From Prostheceraeus crozeri (taxonomy: Eukaryota > Platyhelminthes > Polycladida > Euryleptidae): a DNA stretch of 64,000 bases. Each line of letters starts with the position of its first letter. Position 1 is the stretch's first letter. Below the pieces are notes generated by a model. The model was not told where the DNA came from. It worked only from the letters and a program-made list of their open reading frames with translations, and did not search any database. The position numbers were made by a program, and so were the translations under genes. The stretch covers positions 1-64,000 of the forward strand of contig CAJQUW010001401.1 in the NCBI GenBank assembly GCA_907163375.1. The letters are read 5' to 3'. Below, one piece after another: positions 1 through 10,295 of the stretch.

Positions 1-538
1 TTCAGAGGAGCTTCGCTCCGATTAAATGAATGTTGAAAAAAATGTCTACAACAATATAAAGAACAATATGATAAAGAATATATTTATCAGTTACAAATAT
101 TAAATCAAAATTATCATCAAAATACATTTAATATTACAAAAGAAATTAATGAAACACATGAAATATATCAAGATAAATTTGAAAAACTAGAACAGTCAAA
201 ACAACCAGCACAAGCGAATATATTATATTATCAGGGACATTTTATATTGTGTAAAGATGTTTCTATATTTACAAAAACTTCAGATAATAAAAATTTTCCT
301 TGTCTTCAATGTATGACAAGTTTTAGAACTTTAGAAGAAATGAATAGACATTTGGAGAATTGCCAACAAAATGAAGCAGTTCAAAATACTTTTCCTAAAG
401 ATGATTATTTAGAATACAATAAATGGTATTTTAAAAATAAAGTACCCTTTTACTATTTATTGTGATTTTGAAGCATATAATGTTAATATGACACAAAATC
501 GAACGGAAAGTTCCAGGGCTTCACCCGATTCTGAAAAT

Positions 539-568
539 GGTACGGGCCAAGCCCTAGAACCTTCGGTT
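539..568. repeat. Palindromic mini-insert, 30 bp, in copy A only
   Basis: Copy A has 30 bp here that copy B lacks at the matching place (about 19885). The segment holds two short hairpins, GGGC-CAA-GCCC and GAACC-TTC-GGTTt, the same arrangement seen in the other mini-inserts of these Polintons. Its length keeps the reading frame. The exact edges are uncertain by a few bases because the flanking sequence is AT-rich and repetitive. Confidence 0.8.
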
Positions 569-1267
569 TGTAATTATGAAAAAAGTGCACCTGGAAAAAG
601 TTCAGCTGAACAAAGTAAAGAAAAATATTTATTTGAACAAAAACCATTATGTTGGGGAATGTACATTCATTCAAATTATCCTGAATTATTTAAATCAGAA
701 TATTTACAATACTATGGTGAAGATAGTTCAGAAATGTTTACAAAGAAAGTAGAAGAATTACAAGGACGTTTTTCACAATTGCTTGAAACAAATATTCCAA
801 TGATGCCATTAACAGAAAAAGAAAAATTAAATTTTATTAATGAAACAAAATGTTATTACTGTGGAAGAGAATTTACAAAAAATTATAAAAATGGCAAAGA
901 TCATGATCATCTAAATGGATTATATAGAGGTGCAGCACATAATTCTTGTAATCTTAATGCTAATAAATTTAAATATAACTTTGTTCCTCTATATTTCTAC
1001 AATGGTTCTAAATATGATTTCCATCTAGTAATGAAAGATTTATTTTCATCTGAAAAATTACAACAACAACAAATAAATGTACTATGTAAAACAGAAGAAG
1101 AATATTTTTCAATGCAATTAGGTTGCATTAGAATTTTAGATGCATTTAGATTTTTTACTCCTTATTCATTAGATGTTATGGGAAAAACTTTGAAACCTGA
1201 ACAATGTAAAATATTAAATAAATATAATTTAAAACCTTTAAAAGGCATATTTCCGTATGAGTATATA

Positions 1268-1297
1268 GTCTGCGGCTCACAGTCGAAGACTGATATA
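1268..1297. repeat. Palindromic mini-insert, 30 bp, in copy A only
   Basis: These 30 bp are absent from copy B, where the flanks are joined directly (about 19146). The insert contains the hairpin CAGTC-GAA-GACTG and is bounded by a short ATA/TATA direct repeat, as a target duplication would be. It adds ten codons in frame. A related hairpin (1318-1334) lies about 40 bp downstream and is shared by both copies. Confidence 0.85.
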
Positions 1298-2909
1298 ACT
1301 GGAGATAAAACCTGTGGTTCACAGTCGAAGACTGATTTTAATTCTGTGAATAAAATTATGGAAGAAGAACAACTTCCTCCAATAAATAAATTTAAAACAA
1401 CATTAAAACAATCAAAATTATCTGACGAAGACTATGCAGAAGCTGAAAAAAATTGGAGAGAGTTAAATTGTAAAACAATGTATGATTATACTATGAAATA
1501 TCTACAGATAGATGTATTAATACTAGCTGATCTTTTTGAAAACTTTCGTGATATGTGTTTAGAATATTACGGAATAGATCCATGTTATTGTTATTCTACA
1601 CCAGGTTTAACATGGCTAGCAGGATTAAAACATACTGGTGTTCAAGCCGATGGCTCTAGGACAAAGTCCGTTAAACTTAAACATTATAAAGAAAATACAT
1701 ATGATAAATTATTATTTTTTGAATCTGGAATTAGAGGTGGAGTTTCATCAGTTTTAGGTAATAGATATGTTAAATGTTATAATAAGAAAGTAAATCCACA
1801 AGAATATGGAATAATGAAACCTTTATCTCCAGAAGAAAAAGAAAAATATTAGAAATTTTTTCGAACGAAACGAGAAGGAGTAGAACGTGAAAAAGCAATT
1901 GATGAATTCATGAGAGAAAACTATTTGTTATATTATGATTTTAATAGCTTATATTCTTCTTGCATGATACAAGAATTACCAACAGGTGAAATGTCATGGT
2001 GTAATAATCTAGATTATCAAAGAACATATGATGGTGAAAATAATTTTGGTTATGTATATGAAGTTGATTTAGTATACCCTGATTATATAAAAGATAAAAC
2101 AAAATATTTTCCTTTCTGTCCCGAAAACAAAATTCCTAATATAGAAGATTTTTCAGATTATCAAAAATCTTTAATTCCTAAGAAATATAGACCAACAAAA
2201 AAACTTATGTTAACACAAAGCAATAAAGGAAAGTATGTTGTTGAAGGAAGAATGCTAGATTGGTATTTAGATCATGGAATGATTCTCACCAAAATACATC
2301 GAAAACTATTTTATCAAAAATCTAGGTGGTTAAAAGATTATATAGAGTTCAATATTGAAAAACGTAAAATAGCTAAAAGAAATAAAGATGATTTTGGAAA
2401 CGTGTTCTTCAAATTAATGAATAATGCATTTTATGGTAAGACTTTAGAAAATGTGCGTAATAGACAAAATATTGAAATAGTTTATGATAAAGATAGGTTT
2501 CAAAATTTAACAAGGAAACCTACATATAAAAGAACTACTAGATTTAGTGATGAACTATGTGCTGTACATTTACGTCGAATTAGCGTAAAACATGATAAGT
2601 TTAATTTTATTGGTTTCACTATATTAGAATTAGCTAAACTATTTATGTATAGATTTATATATGATTATTTAGCACCTGCTTATGGCAAAAACTATAAATT
2701 ACACTTTACAGATACCGATTCTGTTTTCTTAGAATTAACAATACCGTATAATTCTACACTTGATGAAGAAATAGATAAAATAAAAGATATCATTCATCCT
2801 TCTGATTTATGTAAAGTAAAAGATGAATTAGAAGGAAATGAAGATTTCATAACAGAAGCTATATTTTTAAAATCTAAATGTTACTGTTATGATACAACTA
2901 ATAATATTA

Positions 2910-2945
2910 GGACATCGGAGATGTCTTCCAGGGCTTCGCCCGTTA
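2910..2945. repeat. Palindromic mini-insert, 36 bp, in copy A only
   Basis: Copy A has 36 extra bp here compared with copy B (about 17530). The insert is made of two hairpins, GACATC-GGA-GATGTC and GGGC-TTC-GCCC, and is flanked by the 3-bp direct repeat TTA. It adds twelve codons in frame, reading SEMSSRASP. The same peptide style (TEGSRASP, TESSRASP) recurs at other mini-inserts, because the second hairpin is nearly constant and lies in the same frame. Confidence 0.9.
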
Positions 2946-3256
2946 AAACACATAAAACATTAAAAGGAATTTCAAAGGCATCAGTGGCTAATCAAATAAC
3001 ATTTCAAGATTATAAAAATGCATTATTTAATAATGAAATAAAAACAGCATGTAATTATAGACTTAATTCAAAAAAACATAACATGTATTTAAAAGAAGAA
3101 CATAAATTAGCATTAGATCCATTTGATGATAAAAGAAAAATTTTACCTGATGGAATAACTACTTCACCTTTTTAATTTTCTAATTTCTAAGATAGACAAA
3201 TTTCATATATACATAAAATAAAAAAAATATTGTAACACTATATTTGTATATTTTTA

Positions 3257-4024
3257 TCACTCCGCGAAAATATTTTCGATAACTCTTTCATGAATTTTTT
3301 TATCAATATTAATTGTAATGAAGCCATAATCTTTTGACCAAGCATTGTTACACGATTGTTTAAATTCATCTTTATTTCTTACGCATAAATCTCTTAACAA
3401 ATCACTTAAGTTTCTTGCATTTATTTCAAATAGTATAAATATATTTGCATTCTTTCTAATAACACTTCCGTCTAATGAATACATACTTTGTGTTAAATAA
3501 AATACACTACAGTTATTATGTCTACCTCTTGTGAAATAATTTCTCTGAACTGACTGATTTCTATCATTAACACAATCATCAAAAATTACACAATGTTTCA
3601 TTGTTTTATCTAGTTTACTAGGATCTTGCATATTACCACTATCATCTATTAATTGTATCTTTATATGGTTATTTTTATTAGATTCTACTAACTGATTATT
3701 TTTTGCTGCTTCTTCACACCACGAACTTATTTCTTCTTCATCTTCAGATTTTTCATATTCTTTGAATAATGAAGCAATTGCTGTTTTTTTAAGATTATTT
3801 TCAAATCCATATTTTAAAAATTGATAGACGGGTTGTTCTGCCGTTGTTGTATAAATTATAAGATTGTTATAATCCAAAAAATGTGGAGTCGTTAAAATTT
3901 TAAATAATAGATACGTTTTTCCGCAACCTGATCTTCCACAAATAACTGACAAAACTTTATTAGATAAATTTGGATGATGATTAAATTTAAGTTTTTTTTT
4001 ATTTAATGGAGGTAGTTCACTCAT
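3257..4024 (-). CDS. A32/FtsK-HerA-type packaging ATPase (Polinton A)
   Basis: This 255-residue protein has a Walker A motif, GRSGCGKT (about residues 30-37), and a Walker B motif, CVIFDDCVND (about 145-154). It has the length and layout of the genome-packaging ATPase of Polintons and of nucleocytoplasmic large DNA viruses. In the family it pumps element DNA into a capsid. It is almost identical to the copy at 16450-17217, with three residue differences. It lies tail to tail with the polymerase and downstream of the penton gene on the same strand. The start is chosen at the first ATG, which sits in the TTTATTAAAAAATG context shared by other genes of the element. Confidence 0.93.
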   Translation of the reverse strand: MSELPPLNKKKLKFNHHPNLSNKVLSVICGRSGCGKTYLLFKILTTPHFLDYNNLIIYTTTAEQPVYQFLKYGFENNLKKTAIASLFKEYEKSEDEEEISSWCEEAAKNNQLVESNKNNHIKIQLIDDSGNMQDPSKLDKTMKHCVIFDDCVNDRNQSVQRNYFTRGRHNNCSVFYLTQSMYSLDGSVIRKNANIFILFEINARNLSDLLRDLCVRNKDEFKQSCNNAWSKDYGFITINIDKKIHERVIENIFAE

Positions 4025-4094
4025 TTTTTAATAAAAAAATTTATTTTTATTTTATTTTTGTTTTTAAAGAAGAAGAAGAAAATTAAACTTCTCT

Positions 4095-4146
4095 AGCTTC
4101 GCGTGGGAGTTTATACCTCCCGAACGGGAGGTTATACCTCCCGAAC
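4095..4146. terminator. Hairpin array at the penton 3' end (copy A, two units)
   Basis: Two units of the inverted repeat CGGGAGGTATAA/TTATACCTCCCG overlap the end of the penton gene. The penton stop codon (TAA, minus strand) lies inside the palindrome. Copy B has three related units at the same place (16313-16372), so unit number varies. A role in transcript ending is inferred from position only. Confidence 0.55.
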
Positions 4147-4920
4147 CAAAAGATCTATCATAATCTCTTCACCTCCAAAATTTATTTCTTGTCCTTTTTC
4201 ATCAGTGATTCTAATGCCAATGTTGTTAATAGTTTTTCTTGTAATAGGAAAATATATTAATGTTTGTGGAATTACATTTAATCTATAACCAATGGGTACA
4301 GTAAAAGCTGGAAAACTGAATATTAAATTTGATAATTTACCATTTATATATCCTCCTTCAATAATGTCACAATGTACAACAATTGAATTTATTTCAGTTA
4401 TTTTTGGAATCTTCTCACCTAAATGATAACCTTGACTATAGGTTTGTTTATTAAATCCTAATAGCTTTGACAATGATCTATCATGATTAAAATCAACTTG
4501 ATGATTTTCGTCTAAAGTAAGAGAAAATTTATTAACTGCCGGTTCAACTGCAAAATGTAATTGTTTCTTATCTTTAAATGATATACCTAAATGTCTCTTA
4601 ATTTCATTTGATATTGTTTCAACTTCGTAAGAACCAGGAAGAAAAGTTAGTATTTTCCATGTTTTGCCTTTATCAATAGAATATCTAAATTGATCATTCA
4701 CATCTTTGATAACGTTTTGAATAGTGTTAAATGTGGAGAAACTAGTCAATGCAATTTGATAATTTTTATTTTGTTCCAAATGTAGAATGGGTTCTAAATT
4801 ACAAGTGTGTGATGAAGTAGTTGTTATAATTTTTAACGTCGTACTAAATTTTGATGAACCCAAAATCTCTATCAAATTTTCTAAATGATTATTAATTTTG
4901 TCTAAATCTGCTGAACACAT
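4132..4920 (-). CDS. Penton / minor capsid protein (Polinton A)
   Basis: This 262-residue protein matches the single-jelly-roll penton of animal Polintons and adintoviruses in its motif pattern: YQIALTSFSTFNT near residues 54-66, YS.DKGKTW near 84, then LPGSYEVETI, LLGF, and HCDIIEGGYINGK followed by a hydrophobic strand series ending in GEEIMIDLLV. In the family it forms the capsid vertices. It lies between the ATPase and the 273-residue gene, all on the minus strand. It looks whole and differs from copy B at a single position. The last codons and the stop fall inside a palindromic hairpin. Confidence 0.85.
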   Translation of the reverse strand: MCSADLDKINNHLENLIEILGSSKFSTTLKIITTTSSHTCNLEPILHLEQNKNYQIALTSFSTFNTIQNVIKDVNDQFRYSIDKGKTWKILTFLPGSYEVETISNEIKRHLGISFKDKKQLHFAVEPAVNKFSLTLDENHQVDFNHDRSLSKLLGFNKQTYSQGYHLGEKIPKITEINSIVVHCDIIEGGYINGKLSNLIFSFPAFTVPIGYRLNVIPQTLIYFPITRKTINNIGIRITDEKGQEINFGGEEIMIDLLVREV

Positions 4921-5003
4921 TTTTAAACTAAAAAATTAAATAAATATTTTTTTATGAAATATTTTTTTTATGAAAAAAGTAAAACAACAACATATTTCAG
5001 CTA

Positions 5004-5040
5004 CGGGAGAAGCCCTGGAGGACATCAGAGATGTCCGGTT
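5004..5040. terminator. Double hairpin at the 3' end of the 273-residue gene (copy A)
   Basis: On the minus strand this reads GGACATCTCTGATGTCC followed by a GGGC-TTC-tCCC hairpin. The stop codon TGA of the upstream gene is inside the first palindrome. The matching sequence in copy B is 15417-15448. It belongs to the same double-hairpin family as the in-frame inserts. Confidence 0.55.
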
Positions 5041-5846
5041 ATACTTTTATAATCCTCTTCATTTAGAATTTTCTTTTCTAACAGTCTTTTCAATATAGCA
5101 TGAATTTCATTGAAACTAGAATTATGTCCTTCTTTTATTGCAGATATTAAAATATTTAATCTATTTAGTAATTCTTGTGGATCATCTGGTAAAAATACAG
5201 TTGTTTCAGTTTTCTGTTTTTCAGATAAACCTTTCCCTACTTTAACTCCCGTTGATAATAAATTTTCTAATTGTTTATAACGTCTAAGAGATTTTACTGC
5301 ACCAACTCTGTCTAACATAGCTTTATATTTTATGAGATCTTCTACAGCATAATTATTTAAATCTGCTCCTCTTAAAAGATTAACAAAATTTCTATCTAAA
5401 TTAAAAGGAGATTTATCTGGTGAAAAAATTAAACCTCGAAAAGGTTGTGGAAATATTTCTTTTTGTCCGAGATAAAATCTAGGTATTGTTTTTCCATCTA
5501 TAAATGAGATAGAATGTTCAAATTGCATAGATTTTGGTAATTTCTTATTAATGTTTGATTCTAGTAATCCATAGTCATCTAATATAGTTTTGTGCTCTGG
5601 ATCTGTTATATCAATTTGTTTATCATTATTTGTAAGTTCCTTTTCAAGAGTTTTAAATGGTTTAATAGTTTTTTCAAAATCAGTTTTTACTTGCTCGGTT
5701 TGCTGCATTTTTTCAAACATATCAGATTGAATACCAGCTTTTATCATTCTATGTTGAAGATGATTTTCTTTCATAATATTTCTTTGTTTTGTTAACTCTT
5801 CTAATTGTTTTATTCTTTTAAAATTATCAGCTCTAATTTTATCCAT
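5025..5846 (-). CDS. Conserved 273-residue Polinton protein (copy A)
   Basis: The function is not established. The start is taken at 5846 (MDKIRADNF), not at the longer upstream ATG, because the inner ATG sits in the AT-rich TTTTAAAAATG context used by neighbouring genes. The N-terminal third is charged and helical; the central part has a YGLLESNINKKLP stretch and then LLRGADLNNYAVEDLIKYKAMLDR, a pattern that recurs in proteins encoded between the membrane protein and the penton in animal Polintons. A virion or scaffold role is inferred from that conserved place. It looks whole, and its copy in B is nearly identical. Confidence 0.7.
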   Translation of the reverse strand: MDKIRADNFKRIKQLEELTKQRNIMKENHLQHRMIKAGIQSDMFEKMQQTEQVKTDFEKTIKPFKTLEKELTNNDKQIDITDPEHKTILDDYGLLESNINKKLPKSMQFEHSISFIDGKTIPRFYLGQKEIFPQPFRGLIFSPDKSPFNLDRNFVNLLRGADLNNYAVEDLIKYKAMLDRVGAVKSLRRYKQLENLLSTGVKVGKGLSEKQKTETTVFLPDDPQELLNRLNILISAIKEGHNSSFNEIHAILKRLLEKKILNEEDYKSITGHL

Positions 5847-5967
5847 TTTTAAAATATAATATTTGAATTTTGTGGTAACATTGGAATACAGCAAAAACAT
5901 TTTACTGAACAAATTATTTTTTTATTGCTTTGTTGTTTGACATCTTTTCGTTTAAAGTTTTCTCGTT

Positions 5968-6681
5968 TTAAGTTTTGTTTAATAAAGTTTTGCTTAAATT
6001 TTCGCTTAAAGTTTTTAGCTCTTCTAAAAAAATTTTGTCATTTTCTTCATTAGAAATTTTACCATCACTAGAAATTTTGCCATCCTGTTTATTCTTATCA
6101 TCAACTTTTTCGGACTTTAAATGAAATGGCGTTTTATTAGCTTTATTAGCTATTTGATCAAATTTTTCAATCTCATCTAACGTAATAACATTATCATCAC
6201 ATACTCTTTGAAAGTAGTAATGTAGTTTATCATAGACTTCTTTAATATGTAAATGCTTAGTTTTTAATGATTTTCGTTTCTTAGTTATTAAAGATTTATC
6301 TAACATTGTAACAAGTGAAGTTGCAAAAACGCCCGTACCTGTTAAAGCTGTAGCAACTACTGGAATTACTAAAACACCTGAAGATATAACAATTGTCAAA
6401 GCACCTAAACTTATTGTTAAGAATATGCCAATTCCTTGTGTTACATTCTTAACTTTAGTCCATCTCTTTCTTAATTTTTTATAATGCTCTAATCTTGATA
6501 ATAATTGAGTTTCCTTATCTTTCATATAAGTAACTCTATCTTTGTGTTTTTCTTTATTCATTTTTTCAATGTTAATCTTTCCAATGTCCATTAAAGTAGA
6601 ACTACGTTCATATGATAACGAAGGATATATTCTTGAGGTTCCTTCCATTTCTGAAGTTCCTTCCACTTTTGTTTCTTCCAT
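5968..6681 (-). CDS. Predicted membrane protein (Polinton A)
   Basis: The start is chosen at 6681 (MEETKVEG), matching the start of the copy B gene at 13823; the open frame runs further upstream but there it is terminal-repeat sequence. A charged helical N-terminus with RLEHYKKLRKRW leads into two adjacent hydrophobic stretches of roughly 50 residues (GIGIFLTISLGALTIVI, then GVLVIPVVATALTGTGVFA), followed by a charged C-terminal half. Two-pass membrane proteins of this kind are common beside Polinton capsid genes; the exact role is unknown. The N-terminus differs from copy B by a short duplication (EGTSEMEGTS). Confidence 0.7.
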   Translation of the reverse strand: MEETKVEGTSEMEGTSRIYPSLSYERSSTLMDIGKINIEKMNKEKHKDRVTYMKDKETQLLSRLEHYKKLRKRWTKVKNVTQGIGIFLTISLGALTIVISSGVLVIPVVATALTGTGVFATSLVTMLDKSLITKKRKSLKTKHLHIKEVYDKLHYYFQRVCDDNVITLDEIEKFDQIANKANKTPFHLKSEKVDDKNKQDGKISSDGKISNEENDKIFLEELKTLSENLSKTLLNKT

Positions 6682-6689
6682 TTTTAAAG

Positions 6690-7269
6690 AAATATTTTTA
6701 GTCACATGATATATTTTAAAAACCTGAAAAATGGATTTAAAAGACGTTTTTAAAAATACTAATTTTCGGTGTCCTTGAACGGTCATGATTTGAGCGAGGG
6801 TGAAAATCGAACCGAAGGTTCTAGGGCTTCGCCCGATTGTAATTCTCAAATTTTGAGATTTTGAAAAATTTGAAAATTGGGTATTTTTAAAAACGTCCAA
6901 ATCGGAGCGAAGCTCCTCTGGCTTTAGCCGATTTGTGAATTTAGGTCTTCATAACCTGAAAAAGGGTTCAAATTCATGAATTTATGTCGTTTTTAAAAAT
7001 GCCATTTTTTGAAAAAATGGTACTTTTTGAATGGACTAAATTCATGAATTCAGGTCTTAAAAACCTGAAAAAGGGTCTAAATTCATGAATTTATGTCGTT
7101 TTTAAAGATACTATTTTTTGAATTTTATGGTGTCCTGGAACGGTATAAATTCATGTATTTAGGTCTTAAAAACCTGAAAAAGGGACTAAATTCATGAATT
7201 TATGTCGTTTTTAAAGATACTATTTTTTTGAATTTTGTGGTGGCCTGGAACGGTCTTTTGCCCATTACT
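6690..7269. repeat. Terminal inverted repeat of Polinton A
   Basis: The sequence from the ATTTTTAGTCACATG motif to the tip ...GGTCTTTTGCCCATTACT matches both terminal repeats of copy B, with sub-repeats of AAATTCATGAATTTATGTCG. At 6903-6930 it carries a mini-insert (GGAGC-GAA-GCTCC plus GGC-TTTA-GCC hairpins) that copy B does not have at that place. It ends in AGTAAT when read inward, consistent with the AG start of Polinton termini. Confidence 0.9.
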
Positions 7270-7420
7270 GATGACATCAAGAATTAATGAGAATAACTAA
7301 AATGAATCTGCATTTTTCGATCAAAAGCTTAGCGCTAACGCACACTATTTGCATTTTGCTCTAACCATCTATGCGACTTCAAACAACAGAATGTGTTTAA
7401 ACAAAAGGATGTAGGCTATA

Positions 7421-7575
7421 GCTGGTGAAAAAAGCTAGCAACATTATCTTTACCAGTAGCCATCTACTAATCAGTGACAAAAAGCTGGCAAATTTCGCTT
7501 TGCCAATAGCTATCTATTGGCCAGCGACAAAAAGTAAGCAAAATTCGGTTTGCCATTAGCCATCTACTCGCAAAC
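7421..7575. repeat. Short tandem repeat, about 50 bp x 3
   Basis: Three diverged units begin near 7424, 7473 and 7523. Each has a G(T/C)GA(C)AAAAAG start and a CC(A/T)(T/A)TAGC-TATCTA segment. They lie between the Polinton A tip and the Tc1 remnant. No function is visible. Confidence 0.65.
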
Positions 7576-7775
7576 TGCATTATCGCTAGCTAAGACATCG
7601 CTTGCTCGCTCACTAAAAGCCAGCGAATAGTGAGCGCTTTTCCCAGCGGGTAGCTTCCTGACTTCTTTGCGGTGGTGTTGGCAGCACTCCTGATTGCTTT
7701 CAGCTAGAAATCTATCTCTTACCGGTTGAAAACAATACAAAGCACAAATGAACAATAACGAGATCGCATTCACAA

Positions 7776-8907
7776 AAGGCAAAGTGTCACCCTTGCTAGA
7801 ACTAGGGTTTCTTTGCGAGCTACAAGCAAGCGAATAAATGTCCCTTACACAAATGTGCATCGATGGCATAATGATGATTTTCGACTCTGTCGTAAAGAGG
7901 GCTCTGGCCGTCCACGCAAAACATCCAAACGTAGAGACCGCCTAATTTTGAGATTTGTTAAAGTTGATCCAAGTCTCTCGTTAACTGAGATGGCTGCACT
8001 AGTCTCGTCTATTTCTAAGTCCACTATTCGTAGAAGAATTATTGAGTCGAATTTCAAGAGGTGTAAGAGGCCCTCTCAGATCGAATTATCAGATCAGCAT
8101 ACAAAAAGACGTCTCGGATGGGCAATGAGTCATTGTCACTGGCGAAATCAATGGGATCGGGTTGTCTGGTCTGATGAGGCATCAGTCCGTCTGAAGGATA
8201 GTGATGGTCGATTGAGATTATGGATAAAATCTGATCAGGAAATTCCGAGACATTTACATCGTCCCCGGGTACAAGGTGGTGCGACTCTACTGATTTGGGC
8301 TGGCATTTGGACCAATGGCCGCTCTGAACTTCACATGCAGCAAGGAACCATGAATTCTGAACGCTATGTGAATGTTTTACGAATGAACATTGGCCAAATG
8401 ACAGATCAACTTGGTGATCCATCGACTTGGTTATTTATGGATGATAATGCTACGTGTCACAGGAGTAGTAGAGTCAAATTATGCAAGTCTCAATTAGGGC
8501 TTAGGACATTATCTTGGCCAGCTCGTTCTCCTGATCTGAATCCCATAGAAAATATATGGAGTATTCTAAAACGTAACGTTCGTCGTTCACTGCTACCTAC
8601 AGATGGCGTATCACAACTTACGTCATGCGCACTGTTAAAAAGAGAGTGGAGAAAGTTAGATCAGTCAGAAATCAACGATATCATCGAATCAATGCCTAGA
8701 CGAATTGGTGATGTCATTGACAATAAGGGTAGGGCCACAAAATATTAGCTTCTTAAGAACCGTTACTGTATCATAGCTTATCAGATTATATAAGGACATT
8801 TAAATATATTAGAGACATGAAATAACATGAAAAATGCTTTCTGTATCATACTTATGTTTTATTTAATCAAATTTTAGGATGATCCACTTTTTATGAAACG
8901 GACTGTA
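7776..8907 (+). mobile_element. Tc1/mariner-type transposon, 5' truncated
   Basis: A Tc1-like transposase is followed by a 3' terminal repeat at 8880-8907 that ends in GAAACGGACTG next to TA, as expected for this superfamily. A matching left repeat (CAGTCCGTTTC...) cannot be found upstream, where the sequence is the unrelated 50-bp tandem repeat. The element is therefore missing its left end and the first part of the transposase DNA-binding domain, and should not be able to move as it stands. Confidence 0.85.
7813..8748 (+). CDS. Tc1-like transposase (DD34E), N-terminus truncated
   Basis: The 311-residue frame starts in the second helix-turn-helix unit (KRINVPYTNVHRW), goes through the GRPRKTSKR linker, then the DDE domain: first aspartate in VVWSDEAS, second in LFMDDNATCH, and the glutamate in SPDLNPIEN. 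Counting from the second aspartate gives 34 residues before the glutamate, which is the Tc1 spacing. The catalytic domain is open throughout with no stop. Sequence that could encode the missing N-terminus is seen just upstream (in frame from about 7776) but not the rest. The first codon is therefore nominal. Such proteins cut out the transposon and insert it at TA. Confidence 0.88.
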   Translation: MRATSKRINVPYTNVHRWHNDDFRLCRKEGSGRPRKTSKRRDRLILRFVKVDPSLSLTEMAALVSSISKSTIRRRIIESNFKRCKRPSQIELSDQHTKRRLGWAMSHCHWRNQWDRVVWSDEASVRLKDSDGRLRLWIKSDQEIPRHLHRPRVQGGATLLIWAGIWTNGRSELHMQQGTMNSERYVNVLRMNIGQMTDQLGDPSTWLFMDDNATCHRSSRVKLCKSQLGLRTLSWPARSPDLNPIENIWSILKRNVRRSLLPTDGVSQLTSCALLKREWRKLDQSEINDIIESMPRRIGDVIDNKGRATKY

Positions 8908-10118
8908 TTATGCTATAAGCGTTTATCAGACTTAGTCGGTCAGTGTATAGTGTTAGTGTCAGTCGCAAAGAATTCCTTGCCTTCGCCCGGGTTGAATCAC
9001 AAAGATGGATTGCTTCTCTGTGGGTTGCATGCAGTGGCCGCGACGAGCTGAAAGGCGTCGCCGCGAGCTGTTCTGGCGCGTGCGAACGGCACATTGATAT
9101 ATCAATAGATTGGCTATATCAATCTATAGACTGGCTGAGTTGTCGATGTCATCACCGAGCCATTGTTAATCATATGTGGCTCGTGTTAGATTGCGGCCAA
9201 TCTCGGCGACACTCCAGCAGCGACTGCCCCTGAGAGAGGCAGATAGATAAAGCCACCAACAACAAAGATGACTACCCTGTGCAAACGCAAATGTCGGACC
9301 GTGTCCGGGCTGACAATAGCAAAGTGCGACTCTTCGGCCATCTTGAGCAGTTTCAATTCAAATGAAGTCTCTATCGCAATTTATATTATCTGTGCTATGA
9401 TATAAACTGCGAAAGATGTTTTAATATGAAATAAATAGAAATGTTTTTATAACCACGCTTTTCATGAATGGCGGCACAACTGCGTCACAATTTGGTCAAT
9501 CGACTTTCGGCAGAACTTCGGCAACGCGAAAGACGTAGCTGACTTCGGAACATAGCGATTAATCGCACTGTGACGGGAATCCTGTATATTTAGAAGTCCA
9601 TATAAGGCGCTCAGGTAGAATTGCCATCATTGTCCTATAGCATGCGACCTCACGCGTAGACCCGAGTAAAAAAATATGCTATGCTTAATAGGTAGTTTAG
9701 TAAGCACCATAGATAAACTGCCAAGTTTTATAATAACTGCCTAGTATGGTGCTGCGTAGCCTGTCAATGTTCTGCCTAACATAAGCACTATAAATAAACT
9801 GCGAAGTTTAATATTAATTGCTTAGAATGGGACTGTTTGACCCAGCAAGCTGTGTGCTAAATATGATAACATCATTGAGATCAGTGCGCTTCCCGCAGTT
9901 GCTGCCGATGAAATTTACAAAACAATTAATAATGAAACTTTTCATGTATTAACATAGCAACAGCTAGGACTCATACACAATATACAACTGGATAGTGGAA
10001 AAAATTCATTCACATCAGATAAGAGCATGCATGCAGTTGTTCCAATTACGATGCGCTGAAATAAATAACTAGATAAAAGTAAACATTCATAGAAAAGGTA
10101 AGAGAAACATACTTCCTT
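8908..10118. other. No gene recognised; short direct repeats near 9700
   Basis: The first 350 bp are richer in GC than the surroundings (CCGCGACGAGC, GTCGCCGCGAGC) but hold no convincing frame. At 9702-9757 and 9781-9835 there are two diverged direct copies of a segment containing ATAAACTGC(C/G)AAGTTT. Nothing else is seen. Confidence 0.5.
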
Positions 10119-10295
10119 AATTTGAGGAAAGCCCGAAAGCGAGAGATGTTGTCGACTTCCAGTTCATGTTGTTTTTGCGAGGCCTTTCGATTAGTCATTA
10201 CAAGAAGCTGTCTTCGGCTATCTTAGCCTCGTGACTGAAAGGCCTCGCTAAAGAATAAAAATTAGAAGTCGAATGCATGGACTTTCCTCAAATTT
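10119..10295. repeat. Foldback repeat, about 177 bp
   Basis: The left arm starts AATTTGAGGAAAG, passes GTCGACTTCC and reaches GCGAGGCCTTTC; the right arm returns GAAAGGCCTCGC, GAAGTCGA and CTTTCCTCAAATT. The arms pair imperfectly around a CTTCGGCTATCTTAGCC centre. It looks like a small foldback or MITE copy. A partial second copy of the left tip (ACTTCCTTAAGTTTAAGAAAGC) occurs at 10339. Confidence 0.65.

Larger units (their letters stand above)
1..3175 (+). pseudogene. polB: Protein-primed DNA polymerase B of Polinton A (interrupted, 5' end outside window)
   Basis: The family replicates the element by protein-primed synthesis. Visible parts in order are a C2H2 finger (CLQC...H..NC, about 300-360), an HNH/endonuclease VII-like motif (CYYCGREF ... 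DHDHLNG ... HNSCNLN, about 853-960), an exonuclease segment (YNGSKYDFHLV), polymerase motif A (DFNSLYSS, about 1940), motif B (NNAFYGKT, about 2420) and motif C (FTDTDSVF, about 2706). The gene runs convergently toward the ATPase gene, with about 80 bp between them. Several small GC-rich hairpin inserts sit inside the coding region, some absent from copy B. It is an interrupted fossil. The family assignment is firm because the polymerase motifs occur in the right order and the neighbours are Polinton genes. Confidence 0.93.
1..7269 (-). mobile_element. Polinton/Maverick copy A, partial
   Basis: This is one end of a Polinton, cut by the window edge. Its outer tip is at 7269, where the terminal repeat closes with GCCCATTACT, the same tip that bounds copy B. 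Read inward from there, the order is membrane protein, 273-residue protein, penton and packaging ATPase (minus strand), then DNA polymerase B on the plus strand, exactly as in copy B. The penton differs from that of copy B at one residue in 262 and the ATPase at three in 255, so both insertions are young. The capsid, integrase and protease half lies outside the window. The visible part is a broken fossil with about two breaks; the minus-strand genes look whole. The target duplication cannot be tested because the other end is missing. Confidence 0.95.

Noticed and set aside
7564-7869. 101-residue minus-strand frame over the Tc1 start
   Set aside because: It overlaps the tandem repeat and the transposase on the other strand and resembles nothing.
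8943-9233. GC-richer plus-strand frame of 96 residues with SRKEFLAFARVESQ
   Set aside because: No family resemblance, no conserved motif and no splice context; composition alone is not enough.
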